A stretch of 64,000 nucleotides of DNA from Kitasatospora sp. NBC_00240 (GCF_026342405.1 NZ_JAPEMU010000001.1:992001-1056000); one strand, 5' to 3'; numbered from the stretch's first letter, positions 51,031 through 60,031 are shown. Notes: generated by a model from the sequence alone, not told the origin. Made by a program: numbers and translations.

Positions 51031-52467
51031 TCACTGGATCCGCAGCGCCAGCGCGGGGCATCGGTCGACCGCCCGGGCCGCCTGCTGGAGCAGTCGCGGC
51101 GGGACCGGCATGACGCCGGCGGCGGGGAAGCCGTCCGCGCCCAGGCCGATGACCTCGGGCAGGACACTGGTGCACAGCCCGTGCGCCTCGCAGAGCGTCC
51201 AGTCCACGATGATGCTCCCGGCGCTCTCCATGACCGGCATCGGGAGGACGCCCTGCACGGACCGGCCGCAACCGTACTGGTAGGAGTGCAGCTGCAGGTC
51301 TTCGTCGAAGACCTGCAGCGCCGAGGCCACGAACCGGGAGGCGGCGTCGGGGTGGCTGCAGGCACCCCGTCCGGTGACCGCCTTCATCCGGGTCTCGACG
51401 ACGTCCAGGGCGGCTCGACCGCCGCCCCGCACCACCTCCTCCAACGCTTTGACCAGGGCGGGCAGTCCGAGGTAGCAGGGGCCGCACTGGCCGGCCGTCT
51501 CGTCCGCCATCCAGCGGGCGACCCGGAGCGCCTCGCCCAGCGGGCAGGTGCTGTCCGGCAGCGGCAGGATCGCGCCGGCTCCGAGCGCCCCGCCGAGGCT
51601 CTGGAAGGACTCGCGGGACACCACGGCCATGGCGGCCGCCGCGGGGGTCAGCCACTTGCCGTGGTAGCCGCCGACCAGGACGCCCTGCCCGATCTCCATG
51701 CCGAACATCGCCAGCAGTTCGCCGAGCGGGACGCCGGTGGGCGTCTCCACCACCTGGGAGCCGCCCAGGGTCAGCAGGACCGTCCCGGGCTCGGACGGAA
51801 GGCCGACCTCGCGGTAGGGCAGCGCCCCCAGCCGGGCCGCGACGGCGAGTTGCGCGTACGTCTCGGCGTTGGACAACAGGGTCGGCATGCCCCCGACCCC
51901 GCTGTCGCTGGTCCGCACGCCGCCGCCGCGCGGGAGGGCGATCCCGCTGGTGATGCCGCGGGCCAGCGCGCTCCCTTCGCCGGAGACGAACCGCTCGGGC
52001 AGCCGGGTGACGGTGACCGCCGGCCTGGTGGTCCTCCGTTCGGTCAGCGCCCGGCGCAGGGACTGCTCGACGTCCGCCCGGGTGACGCCGAGCACCACCT
52101 GCTCGGCGTCCAGCGCGGCGGCCGCCAGCAGCGCGCCGTCCAGCACCAGGTGCGGGGTGCGCAGCAGCAGCGCGGCGTCCTTCAGGCAACTGGGTTCTCC
52201 TTCCGTTCCGTTGACGACCACGACCGGGCGGCCCTTGCGCCGGGCGGCCGCCTTGACGACGGCCCGGATCTTCCTGGCGAACGGGAAGCCGGCCCCGCCC
52301 CGGCCGCGCAGGTTGACGTTCTCGGCCAGGTCGGCCAGTTCGTCGGCCGGCATCGCCGTCGGCCGGTCGTGGACCAGCAGGTGCGAGCGGTAGTCCAGCC
52401 GCTCCTCGTGCTCCAGGCCCGCGAACAGGACCGGCCGGCCGAGCCAGGCGATGGGTGCGCCGGTCAT
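51031..52467 (-). CDS. NuoF-like NADH dehydrogenase subunit with ferredoxin-type C-terminus
   Basis: The 478-residue protein has the NuoF/SLBB layout: VNLRGRGGAGFPFARK (FMN/NADH loop, about 52-67), VVVNGTEGEPSCLKD (about 84-98), an SLBB region, then ADETAGQCGPCYLG and GACSHPD. NuoF normally has C-x2-C-x2-C here; the first Cys is Ala325, leaving Cys328, Cys331 and Cys370. The C-terminal 65 residues add a ferredoxin-like segment (WTLCEAHGLC, later RCPALAL) suggesting a 3Fe-4S or 4Fe-4S site. It should pass electrons from NAD(P)H to a partner, possibly the membrane protein whose gene overlaps its start (ATGA). Confidence 0.85.
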   Translation of the reverse strand: MTGAPIAWLGRPVLFAGLEHEERLDYRSHLLVHDRPTAMPADELADLAENVNLRGRGGAGFPFARKIRAVVKAAARRKGRPVVVVNGTEGEPSCLKDAALLLRTPHLVLDGALLAAAALDAEQVVLGVTRADVEQSLRRALTERRTTRPAVTVTRLPERFVSGEGSALARGITSGIALPRGGGVRTSDSGVGGMPTLLSNAETYAQLAVAARLGALPYREVGLPSEPGTVLLTLGGSQVVETPTGVPLGELLAMFGMEIGQGVLVGGYHGKWLTPAAAAMAVVSRESFQSLGGALGAGAILPLPDSTCPLGEALRVARWMADETAGQCGPCYLGLPALVKALEEVVRGGGRAALDVVETRMKAVTGRGACSHPDAASRFVASALQVFDEDLQLHSYQYGCGRSVQGVLPMPVMESAGSIIVDWTLCEAHGLCTSVLPEVIGLGADGFPAAGVMPVPPRLLQQAARAVDRCPALALRIQ

Positions 52468-53270
52468 CCGTCCAGCCACCGCCGAGCGGATCCGGCGCCG
52501 ACCGCCGGCCGGCCGTCGGGCTCCGGCCGGACCGGGACGGCGCTGCGGCGCAGCGAACCGCGGTCCTGGAAGGCCAGCCGCAGCCCGAGCGCGACGACCA
52601 CACCGGCCACCGCGACCGCGTACAGCACGGACACCCACGGGGCGGGCAGCCGGCCGGCGTTGAGCCCGTGGACCAGCGCGGCGCCCCACGCGGGGTAGGC
52701 GCAGATGTGGACGATCCGCCACCGGCTGGCCTCGCCGGTCCTGGCCAGCGCCCCGCGGGCCGCCCCGGCGAGGGCGACCGCCAGCAGCAGGTAGCCGGCC
52801 AGGACCCCGAGGCCCAGGATTACCGGTCGGTGCGGGTCGGCGAACGGCACGAAGGCCGACAGTGCGCCGATCCGGTCCTGGAACAGGTTGATCCAGACGT
52901 GCAGGACGAGGAAGACCACACCCGCGACGCCCATCGTCCGGTGGACCGCCTGCGCGGCCAGCCGGTGCACCGGATGAAGGAGCAGCCGGTCGGTCGCCGC
53001 GAGGCCCCACAGGACGGCCGCGGAGAACGACACCAGGGCGAGCACCCCGGCGGCCACCCCGAGGAAGGCCTGCAGAGCGCCGTTGACAACCACGGCCGTC
53101 AGGCCCAGCCCCACGGCCAGCAGCGGAAGCAGCGACCACGCCGTGGGTGCGGTCCGGCCGCCGGCCTCGGGCCGGTCTCCGGTGGCCCGGTCCGGCGCCT
53201 GGTCACCGCGGCGGGCCCGCCCCGGGTCCTCGGCCGAACGCCGGGACCGGCGTCCTTGCCCTGTCGACAT
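52464..53270 (-). CDS. Ferric-reductase-like transmembrane protein
   Basis: The 268-residue protein has about six helices with histidines placed as heme ligands in HRTMGVAGVVFLVLHVWINL and RIVHICAYPAWGAALVHGLN. It matches the ferric reductase-like/cytochrome b-type transmembrane domain. It could carry electrons across the membrane. The stop overlaps the ATG of the NuoF-like gene (ATGA), and the two are likely a complex. The N-terminal 40 residues are polar, Arg-rich and cytoplasmic. Confidence 0.83.
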   Translation of the reverse strand: MSTGQGRRSRRSAEDPGRARRGDQAPDRATGDRPEAGGRTAPTAWSLLPLLAVGLGLTAVVVNGALQAFLGVAAGVLALVSFSAAVLWGLAATDRLLLHPVHRLAAQAVHRTMGVAGVVFLVLHVWINLFQDRIGALSAFVPFADPHRPVILGLGVLAGYLLLAVALAGAARGALARTGEASRWRIVHICAYPAWGAALVHGLNAGRLPAPWVSVLYAVAVAGVVVALGLRLAFQDRGSLRRSAVPVRPEPDGRPAVGAGSARRWLDG

Positions 53271-53404
53271 CGTTGTGCCCTCCGGCCTTGTCCGTACTGC
53301 GGTCGATTGGGGGCGCCGCCCTGGTCGGGCGGGGCGCCGGGCGGGCCGCGCGGGGAGTCGCGGCCCGGGCCGCCCGGGTCCGTCCCGGCGGCGGCCCGTG
53401 GGGG

Positions 53405-54799
53405 TCATTCGCAGCGGCGCCCCTCGTTGACGCAACTCGCCATCTGGTCAAGCAGGTTCTGGTTCATCACGTTGATGAAGTCCCCGTGGTCGGTGATCGG
53501 GTTGTGGAGCTGCTCGGGGAAGCTGTCGACGGCGAAGCGCACCCCGGACGGCACCTCGTAGGTGACCCGCTCCACCAGCTGGGCGATCGCCCGGAAGTTC
53601 TTCGGGCAGCTGCCGTTCGCGTTGGAGAAGGCGGTGTGGGAGCGGTGGTTGGCGCTGTCGATGTTCTTGCCGTCCCAGCAGTCCGGGAACTTCAGGGTCC
53701 GCACCACCCGGCTGCCGCCCGGGCAGACCGGGTACTTGTCGGCGAGCTGGCGGTCCTCGAACCCGGTGCAGCTCCACGAGGCGTGGGCGTTGACCGGCCC
53801 GTTGGTGAGGGCCTTGGCGTCGCCGGTGATGATCCGCAGGAAGCGCTTCATCGGCTGGACCTTGTTCCCGGTGGGGGAGCTGTACGTGATCCCGACCTCG
53901 GCCGGCTGCAGGATCCGGCCGCGGTTGCGGTCCTTGCCGCCGCCGGGCGCCTGGAAGTCGCTCTCCTGGGTGCGGTCGAGCAGCCGCAGCACCGGCCAGT
54001 AGTACGCCGACTGGTCCCCGTTGGAACAGGTGGTGCCGGCGGCGGCGAGCTTGTCGTTGCTGGAGAACGCGCTGGTGACGCGGTTGCCGACGTAGTCGTG
54101 CATGTGGTGGGCGCCGTTGCTCACCCCGGGGGCCACGATCACGTTGTCGGGGTTGAGGTGGCGGTTGCCGTTGCGCCCGCAGCTCGAGGTGAAGGTGCCG
54201 GTGGCCGGCCCTTTCCGGGCGGGCTTGACGACGTTCGGGGAGACGGACTTGATGTCGACGAAACCGCGGCCCAGGGCGGACTGCCCCCCGCCCGAACCCT
54301 TGCTCCTGTCGGCCGTCCCGCTCTGGTTCTCCGGGGCGTAGTCCCGGGTCGAGGCGTCGACGACCAGGTCGCGCCGGATCGAGCAGTTCGCCAGTCCGGT
54401 GAGGTCCTTGGGCAGCCCGGAGTCCGGTCCGGCCTTCTCGGTGATTTTGCGCAGGGTGGTCGAGCGCTTCTCGGCCAGCGCGCCCATGACGTTCTTCTCG
54501 CCGCCCCCGGAGCCGGGCTCGGAGAGGCTGCGGTAGGCGTCCGCCACCTGCACGTCGAGATCGGCGAGGTCCTGGTCGACGTCCGGCTGGGCGGCCTCCG
54601 GCACCGCGTCCAGGCTCGCACCGACGTCGCCGCAGGCGACCGTACCGATCTGGGCGGCGGCCGGCTGGGACCGCCAGGGGCGCTGCCCGGCGAACGCCGC
54701 GGCGGCGAGCACGGACGCGCCGCTGACGGCCAGCACCCCGGCCAGCAGCAGGGCCATGACCCTGCGCCTTGACCTGCCACGTTTGTGAACCTTCATCAT
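53405..54799 (-). CDS. Secreted DUF1996-domain protein
   Basis: The 464-residue protein has an N-terminal signal or anchor (RRRVMALLLAGVLAVSGASV) and a C-terminal DUF1996 domain of about 270 residues (HLNPDNVIVAPGVSNGAHHM, HDYVGNRVTSAFSSND, FPDCWDGKNIDSANHRSHTA). It includes many His, Asp and Cys residues suitable for metal binding. DUF1996 is found in secreted bacterial and fungal proteins of unknown function. The two ATGs at the start follow a GAGGGTGCG. The gene lies upstream of the redox pair, 134 bp away. Confidence 0.85.
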   Translation of the reverse strand: MMKVHKRGRSRRRVMALLLAGVLAVSGASVLAAAAFAGQRPWRSQPAAAQIGTVACGDVGASLDAVPEAAQPDVDQDLADLDVQVADAYRSLSEPGSGGGEKNVMGALAEKRSTTLRKITEKAGPDSGLPKDLTGLANCSIRRDLVVDASTRDYAPENQSGTADRSKGSGGGQSALGRGFVDIKSVSPNVVKPARKGPATGTFTSSCGRNGNRHLNPDNVIVAPGVSNGAHHMHDYVGNRVTSAFSSNDKLAAAGTTCSNGDQSAYYWPVLRLLDRTQESDFQAPGGGKDRNRGRILQPAEVGITYSSPTGNKVQPMKRFLRIITGDAKALTNGPVNAHASWSCTGFEDRQLADKYPVCPGGSRVVRTLKFPDCWDGKNIDSANHRSHTAFSNANGSCPKNFRAIAQLVERVTYEVPSGVRFAVDSFPEQLHNPITDHGDFINVMNQNLLDQMASCVNEGRRCE

Positions 54800-54864
54800 C
54801 GCACCCTCGAAACGGGATCGGGCCTGTCGGACAGGCCGTGGACAGCCTCTTCTGCTGCAGGTGT

Positions 54865-55593
54865 CTAACGCTGGGTCCCGCCAGGGGCCGGGACCGGACT
54901 CGCGGTCGGCGACGAGGTGCTCGCCGGCGGGCCGGAAAGGTCGCCGAATTTCACCAGTCGGGTGTCCTCCAGGACCGTCATATGGTCCAGCACCGTGGAA
55001 TTGGCCATGGTCGCCAGATCACGGACCGTGGAATTCTGGGTACTGGCGCGCACCTGGGCGACGACGGCGAAGACCTGACCGTGGGCATTGCGCAGAATAT
55101 TCGCAAACAGCCGGTCGAATTCCGCCCCCTGGGCGTCGTCCAGCTGTTTCAGCCAGGCCTTCTGCTGGACGGAGGGCTCGCCGGGCACCTCCAGGCCCAG
55201 CGTCTGGGCGGTGTCCAGGGTGGCCCGGTCGAGCTCCGTGTGCCCGTCCACCAAGTGCTGGCCGGCGGTCCTGACCTCGGTACTGCCGCCCTTGGCCAGG
55301 GCCATCCGACCTGCCGGGATCTCCCACAACCCGGCCAGTCTGACCCGTTTGACGAAGTCCCGGTCGAGGGGTGTCAGCGGCCCGGTCGGCGTCTGCACCG
55401 TCCCCGGCACCTGGTCCGCCTGCGGACTGCGGTACGAACCCGCCGAGCGCACGATGGGGACCACCAGGGCCGCCGCCGTGGAAATCATGGCCACGATCAC
55501 GAGAAGAGTGGCGAACGATCGCGGAAGGCGACTCACCTTGGGAATACCGAAGGGAGTCTTTCCGGGTCCGCGCTTCTTCCTCGAAGATGACAT
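54865..55593 (-). CDS. DUF4142 extracytoplasmic protein
   Basis: The roughly 242-residue protein has one N-terminal helix (SFATLLVIVAMISTAAALVV) and a helical DUF4142 domain (DFVKRVRLAGLWEIPAGRMA, VDGHTELDRATLDTAQTLGL, NAHGQVFAVVAQVRASTQNS) with conserved His positions in paired helices. Such ferritin-like domains are exported and often stress-related. The ATG at 55593 has AGGAAA upstream; another ATG at 55608 is possible. It is the first gene of the cluster, 65 bp before DUF1996. Confidence 0.85.
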   Translation of the reverse strand: MSSSRKKRGPGKTPFGIPKVSRLPRSFATLLVIVAMISTAAALVVPIVRSAGSYRSPQADQVPGTVQTPTGPLTPLDRDFVKRVRLAGLWEIPAGRMALAKGGSTEVRTAGQHLVDGHTELDRATLDTAQTLGLEVPGEPSVQQKAWLKQLDDAQGAEFDRLFANILRNAHGQVFAVVAQVRASTQNSTVRDLATMANSTVLDHMTVLEDTRLVKFGDLSGPPASTSSPTASPVPAPGGTQR

Positions 55594-55798
55594 CGGTTTC
55601 CTCATCATGCCGGAATGAGCGGTCAGGCCGGCCCGCCACCGGAATCGGCTGAGGACAGCCCGGTGGGCGCGGTGAACACTCGACGAAACGCGGTCCCGCC
55701 CGTGGGAGAACTCATCGACGACGGACGGATTTTCGCGATCGCAGGTCCCGGTCGAACGTCACGGAATCTGGACTGGAGGGGTCAGGAGCGGGTACCGC

Positions 55799-56569
55799 TC
55801 ACCGACTGCCGGGCCGGGCGTCCTGCCCGGGCTCGAACGTGTCGTGCACGGGCAGTTCGTCGGCTCTGCGGCGCAGCCGGGCGCACTCGGCGGCCATGCC
55901 GTGGATCTTCAGCGCGAGCAGGATCTCGAACCGCGCCTGCGAGGTGCGCAGGCTGCTGCCGAAGAGCCGCTCCAGCATCCGGAGCCGGTACCGGACGGTC
56001 TGGGGGTGGATGCGCAGCAGCAGTGCCGCCCGGGCCGCGCCGCCGCCCTCCAGCCAGGCGAGCAGGGTCTGCTCCGTCCGCTCACGCTGACGAGGCGTCA
56101 TGTCCCGTAGTCTGCCGAGCCATTTCACCGACAGGTGGCCGGCCAGCAAGGGGTCCTGGAAGAGCATCACCTTGGCCAGATGGTCCTCCACGAAGAGGAG
56201 CTCCCCCGCGGCGCCCGGCCACTGCGGCGCCATTGCCAGCAGCGTACGGGCCCAGCGGAGCGAGGCACCCGCGTCGGCGCGCGGCACCACCGGGCCCACC
56301 GCCGCCGACCGGCCCTCCAGCCAGCGCAGAAGCGTCCGGTGCATCCCCGGCGCGGGGTCGGGGATCAGCAGGTAGGGCTCGGGTCCGTGCAGGTAGGCGA
56401 CGACCCGCACGGCGGACAGTCCCGGCGGGGGTGGTCCCGGCGCCACGGAGAGCGCCACCGCCTGGACCGTCCCCGGGTCGTCCCGCCGCCCGGCCCCGGC
56501 GTCGGACTCGGGCGGCCGGTGTCGGACCGGTTCGCCGCGGCCGTCACCGGGCAGGGCCGGCGCGTGCAT
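55799..56569 (-). CDS. PucR-type helix-turn-helix regulator
   Basis: The 256-residue protein ends in a PucR/CdaR C-terminal HTH (RERTEQTLLAWLEGGGAARA, ALLLRIHPQTVRYRLRMLER). The region in front contains an alpha/beta ligand-like part (AVRVVAYLHGPEPYLLIPDP). It probably controls neighbouring genes or an uptake/catabolic pathway. AAGGAG 5 nt upstream fixes the start. It is transcribed toward the redox cluster from 230 bp upstream and is divergent from a LysR gene. Confidence 0.85.
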   Translation of the reverse strand: MHAPALPGDGRGEPVRHRPPESDAGAGRRDDPGTVQAVALSVAPGPPPPGLSAVRVVAYLHGPEPYLLIPDPAPGMHRTLLRWLEGRSAAVGPVVPRADAGASLRWARTLLAMAPQWPGAAGELLFVEDHLAKVMLFQDPLLAGHLSVKWLGRLRDMTPRQRERTEQTLLAWLEGGGAARAALLLRIHPQTVRYRLRMLERLFGSSLRTSQARFEILLALKIHGMAAECARLRRRADELPVHDTFEPGQDARPGSR

Positions 56570-57054
56570 GGGGGCTCCTTCCGTACTGTGCCTGGACGGC
56601 GCCGCCGGGGACGGGCGCCGGGCCGCGAAGGGGCGGCGGCCGGGTAGGGCGGGTGTCCGCCGTGTGGGAGCGTCGGACGGAGAATGCACGGCCGGCCGAC
56701 CATTGAGGCTTGGGTGCACCGGATCTCCTCCCGGGAACTGCCGGCCACAGGCGGGCCGGTCACCAGGGAAAGAGGCTCAAATCGAGGTTTCGTCCCGTCG
56801 CTTTGCTCATTCTTTACCTACTGGCAGCGACCCGCCCCTGACGTGCGGGCATCGGGCGGACCTCGCCCGACCGACCGTCAGTACAGGTCAGGGCATGCGG
56901 GACGGACGCACACCCGACCCCGGCCCGGCGGAACAGAAGGTGGACCTCCGCTGTGGCGCGGGCCCGGCGCACGGTACATTGCCCTACCGGCCAGGCCCGC
57001 GAGGCGCCGCGCCGCCCCTGTGTCCCTTACCCTCCGGACGCGAGCGAGGCCACG
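56570..57054. other. Divergent regulatory interval
   Basis: About 485 bp between the PucR-type and LysR genes; it should hold both promoters. No gene recognised. Confidence 0.5.
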
Positions 57055-57984
57055 ATGCGACTCAACCTCAATCAACTGGCGATCTTCGTACAGGTCATCG
57101 AGTGTGAGGGATTCTCGGCCGCGAGCCAGGTCCTGTTCCTGAGCCAGTCGTCCGTCTCGAAACAGGTGCAGAACCTCGAGATAGCCCTGCGGACCCAGCT
57201 GGTCGACCGCTCGGGGCCGAAGATCCGCCCCACCCTGGCCGGCAAGGTCCTGCTGGCGCAGACCAAGGAGGTGCTCGCGCTGGCGGACCAGGCCGTCCAA
57301 GCGGTGCACGCGGCGGCACTGCTGGGCGAAGAGCCCCTGACGATCGGCAGCACGAGCACCATCGGCGGGCACTTCCTGCCGTCGGTGCTGCTGGAACTGC
57401 GGCGCCGGGAGCCCGCCCTGCAGTTCAGTGTCGCCGTCAGCACGGCCGACCAGCTCGCCGAGGCCCTCGAGGAGGGGCGGACCGGCATCGGACTGAGCGG
57501 GAACCCGCTGCCTCCCGGCGGGTACCGCTCCGAGCGGCTCCTCGCCGAGGACATGCTGCTGGTCTGCCCGGCCGACCATCCGCTGGCGGGACGCAACCTC
57601 ACCCCCGCCGACCTGGCGGATGAGACCTTCCTGCTCCGCGAGTGCGGATCGCAGACCCGCCGTCAGCTCACCGACCTGCTGCACGGCTGGGAGCTGGACG
57701 ACGCCCGGACCCTCGACCTGTGGGGCACCGAGGGCATCAAGGAGGGGATCCGGATCGGCCTGGGGGTGGGACTGGTGCCGCGCCGGTCCGTCCGGCTCGA
57801 ACTCCGGCACGGACTGCTGGCCGAGCTGAGGATCCGCCCGGCGCCCGAAGGTCGCACGATCACGGTCAGCTGGACCCTGGCCCGCCCGCTGACGGCGTAC
57901 GAGCAGATGCTGCTCCCGCTCCTCCGGGAGACCACCCGGGCGCCGGGCCAGGACATCCCGGCGCCGCGCCGGCCGCCGGCGTAG
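57055..57984 (+). CDS. LysR-family transcriptional regulator
   Basis: The 309-residue protein has the LysR HTH (MRLNLNQLAIFVQVIECEGF, SAASQVLFLSQSSVSKQVQN) and the substrate-binding domain (LTIGSTSTIGGHFLPSVLLE ... VGLVPRRSVRLEL). It likely responds to a small ligand. Its target genes are unknown; the divergent PucR gene and the GH16 gene are the closest. The ATG follows GAGCGAGGC. Confidence 0.92.
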   Translation: MRLNLNQLAIFVQVIECEGFSAASQVLFLSQSSVSKQVQNLEIALRTQLVDRSGPKIRPTLAGKVLLAQTKEVLALADQAVQAVHAAALLGEEPLTIGSTSTIGGHFLPSVLLELRRREPALQFSVAVSTADQLAEALEEGRTGIGLSGNPLPPGGYRSERLLAEDMLLVCPADHPLAGRNLTPADLADETFLLRECGSQTRRQLTDLLHGWELDDARTLDLWGTEGIKEGIRIGLGVGLVPRRSVRLELRHGLLAELRIRPAPEGRTITVSWTLARPLTAYEQMLLPLLRETTRAPGQDIPAPRRPPA

Positions 57985-58159
57985 GGCGCGGCGGCCCCGC
58001 GGGGGCGCGCGCGGGCCCGGGGTGCGGGCCTCCGGTCCACGGTCGCCGCGCCCCGCCGAGAGCCCTCTCCGCACTTCAAGCCAGGCTTAAGGGAATGTTA
58101 AGCGCCGATCCCTGCCGCATATCCGCAGGTCAGAGCCTCGCGCGGACAATGGCCTGACA

Positions 58160-58188
58160 TTGCCATGACGAAATTCCCTCCGTAGTGT
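58160..58188 (+). promoter_or_regulatory. Housekeeping-type promoter of the GH16 gene
   Basis: TTGCCA (58160-58165), a 17-bp spacer and TAGTGT (58183-58188) match a Streptomyces SigA/HrdB-type promoter, about 120 bp before the GH16 start codon. Confidence 0.65.
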
Positions 58189-58215
58189 TCAGGGCCACGG
58201 ACGACGCCGCGTCAG

Positions 58216-58231
58216 ATGTGAGAGCGCTCTC
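58216..58231. promoter_or_regulatory. LacI-type operator upstream of the GH16 gene
   Basis: GTGAGAGCGCTCTCAC is a perfect 16-bp palindrome, very like the CebR/BglR/MalR-family (LacI) operators of actinomycete glycan-utilisation genes. It lies about 28 bp downstream of the -10 element, where a bound repressor would block transcription. No LacI-family gene is in the window. Confidence 0.7.
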
Positions 58232-58305
58232 ACCTCACCCCCACCCTCGTGACGCACGCCCGGCCGGACGCCCCCGCCCCTCCTCCCAGACAAGGGAGCA
58301 TGCCC

Positions 58306-59568
58306 ATGGCTGCTGCTCGTCGCGTGCGCCGTTGGTCCTTCGGCAAGCTCGTACTCATCATCACCACCGCCCTCATAGCGGCCGTGCTCGTCTCGACGAC
58401 CGGCTCCGGCGCCGCACCGGCGGACGCCGCCATCCTCGCCCAGAACTGGTCCGACGACTTCAACGGCGCCGCCGGCACCGCCCCCGACGCCGCCAAGTGG
58501 ACCCAGGAGAGCGGCGGTTCGGGGTACGGCAACCACGAGTTGCAGTACTACACCGGCGGCACCGGCAACGCCGCCCTCGACGGCCAGGGCCATCTGGTCA
58601 TCACCGCCCGGAAGAACACCGACCCCGGCCTGAGCTGCTGGTACGGGCAGTGCCAGTACACCTCGGCACGCCTGAACACCGCGAGGAGCTTCACCCAGGC
58701 CTACGGACACTTCGAGTCCCGCATCAAGATCCCGCGCGGCCAGGGCGTCTGGCCGGCGTTCTGGATGCTCGGCAACGACCTCGGCACCGTCGGGTGGCCG
58801 AACAACGGCGAGATCGACGTCATGGAGAACGTCGGCGCCGAGGCCGGCACCGTCCACGGCACCATCCACGGCCCCGGCTACTCCGGAGGTGCCGGGATCG
58901 GCGCCGGATACACCCTGCCGAACGGCCAGGTCTTCGCGGACGACTTCCACGTGTTCGCCGTCGACTGGAGCCCGACCGCCATCACCTGGTCCGTGGACGG
59001 CCACGCCTACCAGACCCGCACCCCAGCCGACGTGGGCGGCAACCGGTGGGTCTTCGACCACCCGTTCTTCGTCATCCTCAACCTGGCCATCGGCGGTGAC
59101 TGGCCCGGCAGCCCGAACGGCGCCACGTCCTTCCCGCAGACCATGACCGTCGACTACGTCCGCACCACGGCCTGGAACAGCACCGGCCGCACCGGCCCGA
59201 TCACCGGCATCGGTGGCATGTGCGTGGACGTCGCCGGCGGCTCCAACGCCGACAGCACCCCCATCCAGCTGCACAACTGCACCGGCACCCCGGCCCAGCA
59301 GTGGACCGTCGGCAGCGACGGCACCGTACGCGCGCTCGGCAAGTGCCTGGACGTCGCGGGCGGCTCCACCGCGGACGGGGCGGTCGTCCAGCTGTACACC
59401 TGCAACGGCACCAAGGCGCAGCAGTGGACGTCCACCGCCGCTCGCGACCTCACCAACACCGGCGCCAACAAATGCCTGGACGCCAAGGGCAACTCCTCCG
59501 CCGACGGCACCAGGCTCCAGACCTGGACGTGCGGCGGCGGCGCCAACCAGAAGTGGACGATCGGCTGA
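58306..59568 (+). CDS. Secreted GH16 endo-beta-glucanase with ricin-type lectin domain
   Basis: The 420-residue protein has a signal peptide (FGKLVLIITTALIAAVLVST, cleavage near ADA|AIL) and a GH16 catalytic domain with the hallmark NGEIDVMENVG (Glu169, Asp171, Glu174), preceded by WPAFWMLGN. From about residue 303 a beta-trefoil with QQWTV, QQWTS and QKWTI (QxW repeats) forms a CBM13/ricin-type carbohydrate-binding module. It should cleave beta-1,3- or beta-1,3/1,4-glucan (laminarinase type). The second ATG (58306), 7 nt after GGGAG, is the likely start. A promoter and a LacI-type operator precede it and a perfect terminator follows. Confidence 0.93.
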   Translation: MAAARRVRRWSFGKLVLIITTALIAAVLVSTTGSGAAPADAAILAQNWSDDFNGAAGTAPDAAKWTQESGGSGYGNHELQYYTGGTGNAALDGQGHLVITARKNTDPGLSCWYGQCQYTSARLNTARSFTQAYGHFESRIKIPRGQGVWPAFWMLGNDLGTVGWPNNGEIDVMENVGAEAGTVHGTIHGPGYSGGAGIGAGYTLPNGQVFADDFHVFAVDWSPTAITWSVDGHAYQTRTPADVGGNRWVFDHPFFVILNLAIGGDWPGSPNGATSFPQTMTVDYVRTTAWNSTGRTGPITGIGGMCVDVAGGSNADSTPIQLHNCTGTPAQQWTVGSDGTVRALGKCLDVAGGSTADGAVVQLYTCNGTKAQQWTSTAARDLTNTGANKCLDAKGNSSADGTRLQTWTCGGGANQKWTIG

Positions 59569-59585
59569 CCCACGGCGCGCACTCT

Positions 59586-59629
59586 GCGGGCCCGTCCTCC
59601 CCTGACCGTTCCGGGGAGGACGGGCCCGC
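59586..59629 (+). terminator. Perfect 17-bp stem-loop after the GH16 gene
   Basis: GCGGGCCCGTCCTCCCC at 59586-59602 pairs exactly with 59613-59629 around a 10-nt loop, 17 bp past the stop codon. Confidence 0.85.
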
Positions 59630-59694
59630 CCCGCTCCATGAACGCCGGGTCATCGACCAACGGCCGCGGCGAAGGCTCCCCGTGACGGCGGCGG

Positions 59695-59925
59695 CATGGC
59701 ACCGACCGCGCGGTGCTCGCCGTCCACCCGCGCGGGGACCTCACCCGCCCGGAGACCGGCGTCTTCGCCACCCGGTCGCCGGACCGCCCCAACCCCATCG
59801 GCCTGCACCGGGTCACCGTCCTGGCCGTCGACGGCCTGCGCGTCCAGGTCAGTGACCTCGAAGCCGTGAACGGCACCCCGGTACTGGACGTCAAGCCGGT
59901 GCTGGCTCGGGGTGGCGAACGGTAG
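59695..59925 (+). pseudogene. TrmO-like tRNA methyltransferase, C-terminal fragment
   Basis: The reading frame HGTDRAVLAVHPRGDLTRPE, TGVFATRSPDRPNPIGLHRV ... VNGTPVLDVKPVL matches the C-terminal half of TrmO (TsaA/YaeB), which N6-methylates t6A in tRNA. The N-terminal half is absent, and a possible GTG start at 59713 has no ribosome-binding site. Intact TrmO proteins are about 140-230 residues, so this is probably a truncated relic. Confidence 0.7.
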
Positions 59926-60031
59926 GGCGCGTCCGAGCCCCCGCGGCTGGCCTGACCATCGATCAGAACAGCTCCGGCGCAACGAGAAGGACCTTGCCCC
60001 GAAGGCGCTCACCGCGAAATGATCTGCTGTT

